From: Acanthornis magna
Taxonomy: Eukaryota > Chordata > Aves > Passeriformes > Acanthizidae
Assembly: GCA_036785705.1 (NCBI GenBank)
Contig: JAWUZG010000352.1
Coordinates: 310,001 to 374,000, forward strand
Length of the DNA: 64,000 bases
Direction of reading: 5' to 3'
Positions 33,301-45,300 of the stretch are shown here, in pieces; the first letter of the stretch is position 1, and each line of letters opens with the position of its first letter. The notes below the pieces were generated by a model that was not told where the DNA came from, did not search any database, and saw only the letters and a program-made list of their open reading frames with translations. The translations under genes were made by a program, and so were the position numbers.

Positions 33301-36300
33301 CATTCCAAACTCACCCATTCCACTTTTTTCCCCCGTTCCACTTTTTCCCTGCTCCAAACTCATCTGTTTCCATTTTCTCCCCTCTCCAAACTCACCCATT
33401 CCCATTTCTTCCTGCTCCAAACTCACCCATTCCCACTTTTTCCACTCTGAACTCACCATTCCCACTTTTTTCCATGTTCCCATTTTTTCCCTTTCCAAGC
33501 TCAGCCATTCCCACTTTTTCCCTGCTCAAAACGCACCCATTCCCACTTTTTCTCACTCCAAACTCACTCGTTCCTGTTTTTTCTTGCCCCAAACTCAGCC
33601 ATTCCCACTTTTTTCCATATTCCCACTTTTCCCACCCCAAACTCACCCATTCCCACTTTTTCCCTGCTCTGAACTCACTCACTCCCACTTTTTCTCACCC
33701 CAACCTCACTTCTTCCTGTTTTTTGACATTCCAAACTCACCCCTTCACACTTTTTCCTTGCTCCAAACTCACCCATTCCCAGTTTTTCCCACTCTGAACT
33801 CACCCATTCTCACTTTTTTCCATGTTCCCATTTTTTCCCTTTCCAAACTCACTCATTCCCACTTTTCCCACTCCAAACTCGCCCATTCCTACTTTATTCC
33901 ATGTTTCCACTTTTTCCTGCTCCAAATTCACCCATCCCCATTTTTTCCCTCTCTGAACTCACCCATTCCCATTTTTCCCCTTTCCAAACTCACCCATTCC
34001 CACTTTTTCCACCCCAAACTCACTTGTTCCTGTTTTTTGACATTCCAAACTCACCCATTCCCACTTTTTCCAGGTTCCCACTTTTTGCTCACTCCAAAGA
34101 CTCGTTCCTGCTTTCTCCTACTCCAAACTCACCCATTCCTACTTTTATCCATGTTCCCATTTCTTCCCTCCCCAAACTCACCAATTCCCACTTTTTCCCA
34201 CTCAAAACTCACCCATTTCCACTTTTCCCCACTCCAAACTCACCTGCTCCCACTTTTTCCCACTCTGAACTCATTCATTCCCACTTTCCCTCTCCAAACT
34301 CACCCATTCCCACTTTTCTCACCTGAACTCACCCATTCCCACTTTTCCTGCCCCAAACTCACCCAAAATCACCCATTCCCACTCTTTCTCACTCCAAACT
34401 CACTTGTTCCTGTTTTTGGACATTCCAAACTCACCCATTCCCACTTTTCACTGCCCCAGACTCATCCATTCCCACTTTCCCCACCCCAAACTCACCCATT
34501 CCCACTTTTCTCACTCCAAACTCACCCATTCCTATTTTTTCCCACCCCAAACTCACCCATTCCCACTTTTCCCACACCCGAACTCACTTGTTCCTGTTTT
34601 TTGGACATTCCAAACTCACCCATTCCCACTTTCCCCGCCCCAAACTCACCCCAAACTCACCATTCCCACTTTTCCTGCCCCAAACTCACCCCACACTCAC
34701 CCCAAACTCACCCATTCCCATTTTTTCTCACCCCGAACTCACTTGTTCCTGCTTTTTGACATTCCAAACTCACCCATTCCCATTTTTTCCCCCCATTCCC
34801 ACCTTCCCCGCCCCGAACTCACCCATTCCCACTTTCCCTACCCCAAACTCACCTGTTCCTGTTTTTTGACATTCAAACTCACCCATTCCCACTTTCCCCG
34901 CCCCAAACTCACCCCAACTCACCCATTCCCACTTTTCTCATCTGAACTCACCCATTCCGACTTTTCCCCACCCCAAACTCACCCATTCCCACTTTTCCTG
35001 CCCCAAAACTCACTTGTTCCTGCTTTTTGACATTCCAAACTCAGCCATTCCCACTTTTCCTGTTCTAAAGTCACTTGCTCCCATTTTTTCCCACTCCAAA
35101 CTCAGCCATTCCCACTTTTCCCACCCTGAACTCACTTGTTCCTGCTTTTTGACATTCCAGACTCACTTATTCCCACTTTCCCCGCCCCAAACTCACCCCA
35201 AACTCACCATTCCCATTTTTTCTCACCCTGAACTCACTTGTTCCTGCTTTTTGACATTCCAAACTCACCCATTCCCATTTTTTCCCCCCATTCCCACTTT
35301 TACCCGCCCCAAACTCACCCGTTCCCAGTTTTCCTGCCCCGAACTCACTTGTTCCTGCTTTTTGACATTCCAAACTCACCCATTCCCATTTTTTCCCCCA
35401 TTCCCACCTTCCCCGCCCCGAACTCACCCCAAACTCACCCATTCCCACTTTCCCCGCCCCGAACTCACCTCTTCTCCCCATCCTTGCAGTTGGGGCAGGT
35501 GCAGGCCATCCTCCTCCTCTTCTCGCCGGGCTGCACATCCCCGGCCAGCGCCTGCTCCATCTGCAGCTGGATCTGCGTGGGGCTCAGGCCGCTGATGGTC
35601 ACGTTGTTCCCCGACACGTTCTGCACCGTCAGCTGCTGCTGGCCTGCACGGAGAAAAGAAATCACGATCCAAACTTTTCCCTCAGGCCGGAGGGAAGACC
35701 CCCCAGGAGTTGGGAATAACCCCGAATTTGTCCCCAAAAATTTGTCCCCGGCCCTGCGTCGCTGACGGTAAGTCCCCTTTTTTCTGAATATACTGTGCGG
35801 TTTTTCAAAGTTTTCCCTTTTATCGGGGAGGGTGGTGGGAGGAAAAAAAGGATCAAAGAGGAAACAAAAAAGAAACTTTGAAAAAACGTGCAATATATTG
35901 AGCAAAAAAACGGGACTTACCCCTGCAGCCTAAGGGCCGCTCCAGGCGGGGGTCCCCGGCAGCCGTGACGGGGGCTGGAAAGAAGAAGATGGGGTCAGCG
36001 TCAGCAAGCGGGATCGGGATCGGGATTTGGGATCGGGATTTGGGATCGGGATGGATGATCCCGGGCAGCACAGAGGAGGAGGAGGAGGAGGAGGAGGAGG
36101 AGGAGGAGGAGGAGGGAAGAACAAAGGGGATTCGGCAGCAGAGGAGCCAAGGCAGCGAGGAGGGAGCGCAGCAGAGCGAGGGATCCGCGGGAAGGAAGCG
36201 CGAAGCTGAGGAGGTGGGAGTGGCCCCGAGTGTCCTGGATGGGATTGTCCCCGAGTGTCCTGGATGGGATTGTCCCCAAGTGTCCTGGATGGGATTGTCC

Positions 36301-39300
36301 TGTATGGGAATGTCCTGGAGTGTCCTGGATGGGATTGTCTGGGGTGGGAGTGGCCCCGAGTGTCCTGGATGGGATTGTCCCCAAGTGTCCTGGATGGGAT
36401 TGTCCTGGCTGGGAATGTCCTGGAGTGTCCTGGATGGGACTGTCCTGTATGGGAATGGCCCCGAGTGTCCTGGATGGGATTGTCCCCCAAGTGTCCTGGA
36501 TGGGAATGTCCTGGAGTGTCCTGGATGGGATTGTCCCCGAGTGTCCTTGCTGGGAATGGCCCTGAGTGTCCTGTATGGGAATGACCTGGAGTGTCCCGGC
36601 TGGGATTGTCCCATCTGGGATTGTTCTGGAGTGTCCTGGCTGGGATTGTCCTGGCTGGGAATGTCCTGGCTGGGAATGTCCCCAAGTGTCCTGGACTGGA
36701 TTATCCCAGAGTGTCCTGGCTGGGATTGTCCTGTATGGGAATGTCCCTGAGTGTCCTGGATGGGATTGTCCCCAAGTGTCCTGGATGGGAATGGCCCGGA
36801 GTGTCCTGGATGGGATTATTCCGGAGTGTCCTGGCTGGGACTGTCCAGACTGGGAATGTCCCCAAGTGTCCTGGCTGGGAATGACCCAGAGTGTCCTGGA
36901 TGGTATTGTCCTGGAGTGTCCTGGCTGGGATTGTCCCCGAGTGTCCTGGGTGGGATTGTCCTGGCTGGGAATGACCCAGAGTGTCCTGCACGGGATTGTC
37001 CTGGATGGGAATGTCCTAGCTGGGAATGTCCTGGAGTGTCCTGGCTGGGATTGTCCTGGCTGGGAATGACCTGGCCGAGCCCTGGATGGGATTGTCCCAG
37101 CTGGGATTGTCCTGGAGTGTCCTGACTGGGAATGACCCTGAGTGTCCTGGCTGGGATTGTCCCCAAGTGTCCTGGATGGGAATGGCCCGGAGTGTCCTGG
37201 CTGGGATTGTTCTGGCTGGGAATGTCCCCAAGTGTCCTGGACGGGATTATCCCAGTGTCCTGGATGGGATTGTCCCAGGTGGGAATGTCCCCGAGTGTCC
37301 TGGATGGGATTGTCCTGGAGTGTCCTGGATGGGAATGTCCCGGAGTGTCCTGGATGGGATTGTCCTGGCTGGGAATGACCTAGAGTGTCCTGCATGGGAT
37401 TGTCCTGTATGGGAATGTCCTGGCTGGGAATGACCCTGAGTGTCCTGGATGGGAATGTCCTGGAGGGTCCTGGATGGGATTGTCCTGGAGTGTCCTGGCT
37501 GGGAATGTCCCCAAGTGTCCTGGCTGGGATTGTCCTGGAGTGTCCTGGATGGGATTGTCCCAGCTGGGAATGTCCCTGAGTGTCCTGGCTGGGAATGTCC
37601 CCAAGTGTCCTGGATGGGAATGGCCCGGAATGTCCTGGCTGGGAATGTCCCTGAGTGTCCTGGATGGGATTGTCCTGGGTGGGAATGTCCTGGAGTGTCC
37701 TGTCTGGCATTGTCCCATCTGGGAACGACCCCACCGAGCCCCGGCTCAGCTCACCCCACCCGCGGGCAGCAGGTCTGACCAGTCCCCTCCACATTTCCCC
37801 GTAATTAAAATCCCCGACGGAACGGCGATCCCGAGGGAATCCGCGCCGGATTTCTGCTGACGCGGCCGCAGGAGGAGCAGATCTCCTCTCGGAGCACAAA
37901 CCGCGCAGGGAGCAGGTCTGGCTGGATCGGGAGGGAGATAAAATCCCGCGGGAGCAGCTCCCTCCCCTCGGCTCCTCGGGAAAGGTTTGGGGGCGGAACG
38001 GGGACACGGGGACGGGGCGGCCGCAGGGACGTGACCGTGCCAGGAGCGGGAGCGGCGGGGCCGTGTCCGGCTGGGCTGGGGTTAAGGATCCCTGCAGTGA
38101 GGGTCATTTTTTGGGAATGCTGATCCCTGGAGGGTCACTCCTTGGGAATGGGGATCCCTGCAGTGAGGGTCATTTTTTGGGAATGGTGACCCCTGCAGTG
38201 AGGGGTCACTTTTTGGGAATGCTGACCCATGGAGTGAGGGTCACTCTCTGGGAATGGAGATCCTGCAGTGAGGGTCATTTTTTGGGAATGCTGATCCCTG
38301 GGGTGAGCGTCACTCCCTGGGGTTAAGGATCCCTGCAGTGAGGGTCACCCCCTGGGAATGAAGATCCTGGAGCAAGGGTCATTTTTTGGGAATGGTGATA
38401 CCTGCAGTGAGGGTCACTCCCTGGGAATGGTGACCCCTGGAGGGAGGGTCATTTTTTGGGAATGGCAATCCCTGGAATGAGGGTCACTCCCTGGGGTTAA
38501 GGAGATCCCTGCAGTGAGGGTCACTCCCTAGGAATGCTGATCCCTGGAGTGAGGGTCATTTTTTGGGAATGCTGATCCCTAGAGCAAGGGGTCATTTTTT
38601 GGGAATGGTGACCCCTGAGGTGAGGGTCAGTCCCTGGAGTAAGGGTCATTTTTTGGAAATGCTGATCGCTGGAGTGTCACCCCCTGGGAATGCTGATCCC
38701 TGGAGTGAGGGTCACTCTCTGGGAATGGAGATCCTGGAGTGAGGGTCATTTTTTGGGAATGCTGATCCCTGGAGGGTCACCCCCTGGGAATGCTGATCCC
38801 TGCAGTGAGGGTCATTTTTTGGGAATGGTGATCCCTGGAGTGAGGGTCACCCCCTGGGAATGGTGACCCCTGGAGTGAGGGTCATTTTTTGGGAATGGTG
38901 ACCCCTGGAGGGTCACTCCTTGGGAATGGTGATCCCTGGGTGAGGGTCGTGTTTTGGGAATGCTGATCCTGGAGTGAGGGTCACTCTCTGGGAATGGAGA
39001 TCCTGGAGTGAGGGTCATTTTTTGGGAATGCTGATCCCTGGACGGTCACCCCCTGGGAATGCTGATCCCTGCAGTGAGGGTCATTTTTTGGGAATGGTGA
39101 CCCCTGGAGTGAGGGTCACTCCCTGTCACCATGTCCCCTCAGGACACTCCAGGAGCCACCCACACCCTGTCCCTCCAGAACCTCCAGGCGCCATCCACAC
39201 CCTGTCACCGTGTCCCCTCAGGACACTCCAGGAGCCACCCACTCCCTGTCACTGTGTCCCCTCAGAAGGGTCCAGGAGCTGCCCGCACCCTGTCCCCTCA

Positions 39301-42300
39301 GGAGGCTCCAGGAGCCGTCCACTCCCTGTCACTGTGTCCCCTGAGAAGGCTCTGGGAGTTGTCCACTCCCTGTCCCTGTGTCCCCTCAGGACACTCCAGG
39401 AGCCACCCACACCCTGTCACCGTGTCCCCTCAGAAGGGTCCAGGAGCCGTCCACTCCCTGTCACTGTGTCCCCTGAGAAGGCTCTGGGAGTTGTCCATTC
39501 CCTGTCACTGTGTCCCCTCCAGAAGCTCCATGAGCCACCCACACCCTGTCCCTCCAGAACCTTCAGGAGCCATCCACATCCTGTCACCGTGTCCCCTCAG
39601 GACACTCCAGGAGCCACCCACTCCCTGTCACTGTGTCCCCTCAGGAGGGTCGAGGAGCCACCCACTCCCCGTCACTGTGTCCCCCCAGGAAGCTCTGGGA
39701 GCTGCCCACTCCCTGTCCCTGTGTCCCCTCAGGGCACTCCAGGAGCCACCCACACCCTGTCACCATGTCCCCTCAGAAGGGTCCAGGAGCCACCCACTCC
39801 CTGTCACCGTGTCCCCTCAGGAAGCTCTGGGAGCTGCCCACACCCTGGCCCCTCAGAAGGGTCCAGGAGCCACCCACTCCCTGTCACTGTGTCCCCTCAG
39901 GACACTCCAGGAGCCGTCCACACCCTGTCCCTCCAGAACCTCCAGGCGCCATCCACTCCCTGTCACCGTGTCCCCTCAGGAGGCTCTGGGAGCTGCCCAC
40001 ACTGTGTCCCTTCCAGAAGCTCCAGGAGCTGTCCACACCCTGTCACCGTGTCCCCTCAGGAGGCTCTGGGAGCTGCCCACACTGTGTCCCCCCAGGAAGC
40101 TCCAGGAGCCATCCACATCCTGTCACCGTGTCCCCTCAGGACACTCCAGGAGCCACCCACACACTGTCACTGTGTCCCCTCAGAAGGGTCCAGGAGCCGT
40201 CCACTCCCTGTCACTGTGTCCCCTCAGGAAGCTCTGGGAGCCACCCACTCCCTGTCACTGTGTCCCCTCGGGAGGCTCTGGGAGCTGCCCACACTGTGTC
40301 CCTTCCAGAAGCTCCAGGAGCCACCCACACCGTGTCCCTCCAGAACCCCCAGACACCCCCCACCCACCCCAGGTCACCCCACGCCACCCACCTGCGCTGT
40401 TGGTGATGGTGACAGGGACACCCTGCACCCATCCACTCCCTGTCACTGTGTCCCCTCAGGACACTCCAGGAGCCATGTACACACTGTCACCGTGTCCCCT
40501 CAGAAGGGTCCAGGAGCCACCCACACCCTGTCCCTCCAGACACACCCCACGCCACCCACCTGCGCTGTTGGTGATGGTGACAGGGACACCCTGCACCTGC
40601 ACGCCGTTGATGTTGATGGTCTGCATGGCCTGGGCAGCTGCCGCCAGCTGCGCCGCGTTCAGGCTCAGGATGCCCCCGGCCGGGGCGATTTTGGGTAGCG
40701 GCCGTTCCTTCCGCGGGGCACTTCTGCGGCCACCGCCACCGCCGGGGCTGCGGGACACGGGACTGCCACACGATGTCCCCGAGGATGGGGCCACGGCCAC
40801 CGAGGAGGCTTCCTGGAGGAGCAAGGTTTGCAGTTCGCCCGACGGGGTTTTGAAGTACATCTGGAGGGGAGATTTTAGGGGAAATAGGGGGTTAGATGGG
40901 GTTAGGAGAATTTAAAAGGTGTAATTTTAAATTTAAATTCAATGTAATGTCATAGAATGATAAATTTATGCTTTTATAAAAGGATAAATTTAAAGGCCTT
41001 GGGTATTTTCAGGGCAGAACCTTCCTGTGTCCACCCAAAGATGGACACTCAGGCCAAACCTCTTCACTCTTTGTCTTTTTTTAATTCTGTCCATTAGCAC
41101 ATTGGACCCCAATTCTCCAATTAATTACACTTTCAGCTGATGATGACAACTGCCCCAGCCTGCCCCCCCCACCTATTTTTTATATATTTTGTGGCCCCAA
41201 GGTAGCGAAAATGTCATTGGATTTCCTCTCAGAGGAATTGTTTGGGCTGAAGGGAACAGAAGTTCTTCAGTTCTTCACTCTTCACCTTTTTTAATTTCTG
41301 TCTATTAGCATATTGGACCCCAATTCTCCAATTAATTACACTTTCAGCTGATGATGTCAGCTGCCCCAGCCAGCTCCCCCCAACAATTCTCTGTTTTTTA
41401 CATATTTTGTGGCTCTGAGGCAGCAAAAATGTCTTTGGATTTCCTCTCAGAGGAAATTTGGCTAAAGGGAACAGAAGTTCTTCAGCTCTTCACTCTTTGT
41501 CTTTTTTAATTTCTGTTCGTTAGCATATTGGACCCCAATTTTCTAATTAATTACACTTTCAGCTGATGATGTCAACTGCCCCAGCCTGCTCCCCCCACCA
41601 ATTTTTTATATATTTTGCAGCTCTGAGGCAACAGAGAACCCAAAAACCAGGGAACATCCCCAAAAAAAACCCTCCAGCTCCTAAATCCTGGCCAAGAATC
41701 AGAGCAGATCCCATGGGATCATCACCTGGGTGGGAGTGATCCCAACCACCAGAGAATCCAAAACTGGGAACACCCCAAAAAAATCCCTCCAGCTCCTAAA
41801 TCCCAGGCGAGAATCAGAGCAGATCCCACGGGATCATCACCTGGGTGGGCGTGGGCTCGGCCGCACTCCCAACCACCACAGACCCCAAAATGGGGAATGT
41901 CCCCAAAAAAACCCTCCAGCTCCTAAATCCTGGGCGAGAATCAGAGCAGAACAGATCCCATGGGATCATCACTTGGGTGGGAGTGATCCCAACCACCAGA
42001 GTCCCCAAAAATAGGGAAAACACCAAAAAAAAAAAAACCCTCCAGGTCCTAAATCACTGGTGAGGATCAGAGCTGAAAAACGCGGAATCATCACCTGGGT
42101 GGGAGTGAGCTTGGCTGCACTCCCAACCACCACAAACCCCAAAACGGGGAATGTCCCCAAAAAGTCCCTCCAGCTCCTAAATCCTGTCCGAGAATCAGAG
42201 CAGAACAGATCCCACGGGATCATCACCTGGGTGGGAGTGATCCCAACCACCAGAGACCACTAAAACCAGAAAATGTCCCCAAAAAATCCCTCCAGCTCCT

Positions 42301-45300
42301 AAATCTCGGGTGAGGATCAGAGCAGAACAACGCGTGGGATCCCAACCACCAGAGAACCCCAAAACAGGGAAAACCCCAAAAAATCCCTCCAGTTCCTAAA
42401 TCCCGGGCAAGAATCAGAGCAGATCCTGCGGGATCATCACCTGGGTGGGCGTGGGCTCGGCCGTGCTCCCAACCACCAGAGACCCCAAAAACAGGGAAAA
42501 CACCAAAAAAATCCCACTAGCTCCTAAATCCTGGGCGAGAATCAGAGCAGATCCCGCGGGATCATCACCTGGGTGGGAGTGATCCCAACCACTAGAGACC
42601 ACTAAAACCAGAAAATGTCCCCAAAAAATCCCTCCAGCTCCTAAATCTCGGGCGACGATCAGAGCAGAACAACGTGGGATCATCACCTGGGTGGGAGTGA
42701 TCCCAACCACTGGAGAACCCAAACTGGGGAACACCACAAAAATCCCTCCAGCTCCTAAATCCTGTCCGAGAATCAGAGCAGAACAATGAATGGGATCCCA
42801 ACTACCAGAGACCCCAAAATCAGGAACGTCCCAATTAAAAAACCCTCCAGCTCCAAAATCCCAGACGAGAATCAGAGCAGATCCCATGGGATCATCACCT
42901 GGGTGGGAGTGATCCCAACCACCAGAGACCCCAAAAATAGGGAAAACACAAAAAGAAATCCTCCAGGTCCTAAATCCCTGGTGAGGATCGGAGCAGAAAA
43001 ACGCGTGATCATCACCTGGATGGGAGTGATCCCAACCACCAGAGACCCCAAAATGGGGAAAACCCCAAAAAATCCCTCCAGCTCCTAAATCCTGTCCGAG
43101 AATCAGAGCAAAACAGATCCCACAGGATCATCACCTGGGTGGGAGTGATCCCAACCACCAGAGACCACTAAAACCAGAAAATGTCCCCAAAAAATCCCTC
43201 CAGCTCCTAAATCTCGGGTGAGGATCAGAGCAGAACAACGCGTGGGATCCCAACCACCAGAGAACCCCAAAACAGGGAAAACCCCAAAAAATCCCTCCAG
43301 TTCCTAAATCCCGGGCGAGGATCAGAGCAGAAAAACGCGGCGGAGATCCTGTGGGATCATCACCTGCATGGGAGTGAGCTCAGCCGTGCTCCCAGCCACC
43401 AGAGACCCCAAAATGGGGAAAACCCCAAAAAATCCCTCCAGTTCCTAAATCCTGGGCAAGAATCAGAGCAGAACAACGTGGGAGCATCACCTGGGTGGGA
43501 GTGATCCCAACCACTGGAGACCACTAAAACCAGAAAATGTCCCCAAAAAATCCCTCCAGCTCCTAAATCCCGGGTGAGAATCAGAGCAGATCCCATGGAA
43601 TCATCACCTGGGTGAGAGTGAGCTCGGCTATGCTCCCAGCCACCAGAGAATCCAAAACCAGGGAAAACCCCCAAAAAAATCCCTCCAGCTCCTAAATCCT
43701 GGGCGAGGATCAGAGCAGAACAGATCCCATGGGATCATCACTTGGGTGGGAGTGATCCCAACCACCAGAGACCCCAAAAATAGGGAAAACACCAAAAAAA
43801 AAAATCCTCCAGGTCCTAAATCCCTGGTGAGGATCGGAGCGGAAAAACGCGGAATCATCACCTGCGTGGGAGTGAGCTCAGCTGCGCTCCCAACCACCAG
43901 AGACTCCAAAATGGGGAAAACCCCAAAAAATCCCTCCAGCTCCTAAATCCTGTCCGAGAATCAGAGCAGATCCCACGGGATCATCACCTGGGTGGGCATG
44001 GGCTCAGCTGTGCTCCCAACCACCAGAGACCCCAAAATGGGGAAAACCCCAAAAAATCCCTCCAGTTCCTAAATCCTGTCCGAGAATCAGAGCAGAAAAA
44101 TGAACGGGATCCCAACTACCAGAGAACCCAAAACTGGGAATGTCTCCAAAAAAATCCCTCCAGGTCCTAAATCCCGGGCGAGAATCAGAGCGGAAAAACG
44201 CGGTGGAGATCCCGTGGGATCATCACCTGCATGGGAGTGAGCTCAGCCGTGCTCCCAGCCACCAGAGACCCCAAAACCAGGGAAAACCCCCCAAAAAAAC
44301 CCCTCCAGTTCCTAAATCCTGGGCGAGGATCAGAGCAAAACAGATCCCACAGGATCATCACCTGGGTGGGAGTGATCCCAACCACCAGAGACCACAAAAA
44401 CCAGAAAATGTCCCCAAAAAAATCCCTCCAGCTCCTAAATCCTGTCCGAGAATCAGAGCAGATCCCACGGGATCATCACCTGGGTGGGCATGGGCTCAGC
44501 TGTGCTCCCAACCACCAGAGACCCCAAAATGGGGAAAACCCCAAAAAATCCCTCCAGCTCCTAAATCCTGTCCAAGAATCAGAGCAGAAAAATGAACGGG
44601 ATCCCAACTACCAGAGAACCCAAAACTGGGAATGTCTCCAAAAAAATCCCTCCAGCTCCTAAACCCCAGGTGAGAATCAGAGTGGAAAAACGCGGTGGAG
44701 ATCCCGTGGGATCATCACCTGCATGGGAGTGAGCTCAGCCGTGATCCCAGCCACCAGAGACCCCAAAATGGGGAAAACACCAAAAAAATCCCTCCGGCTC
44801 CTAAATCCTGGGCGAGAATCAGAGCAGAACAACATGGGATCATCACCTGGGTGGGAGTGATCCCAACCACTAGAGACCCCAAAAACAGGGAAAACACCCA
44901 AAAAAATCCCTCCGGCTCCTAAATCCCGGCCGAGAATCAGAGCAGATCCCGCGGGATCATCACCTGGGTGGGCGTGGGCTCGGCCGCCTGGATCTGGAAG
45001 TTCTGCGAGGATTTCTGGGGCACGGTGGGCAGCGTGGCCGAGGCTGCCTGCACCACGCGCAGCGCCTGCTGCGGAATCTGCACCACCTGCGACTCCTGCT
45101 TGGGCTGCACCACCTGCACCTGCTGCACCACCGCCGGCTGCCCCGAGCCCGGGCTCTGCACGATCAGCAGGTTATTCCCAGCCTGGATGATATTCTCCGC
45201 CGTGGTTTCGATCAGAACCGTCTCCACCTGCTCGGCCACGGCCACGGCGGCCGGTTGCCCCGGGGAAACGGCTTTTTTTCGGGGTTTTTTACCCGGTTTG

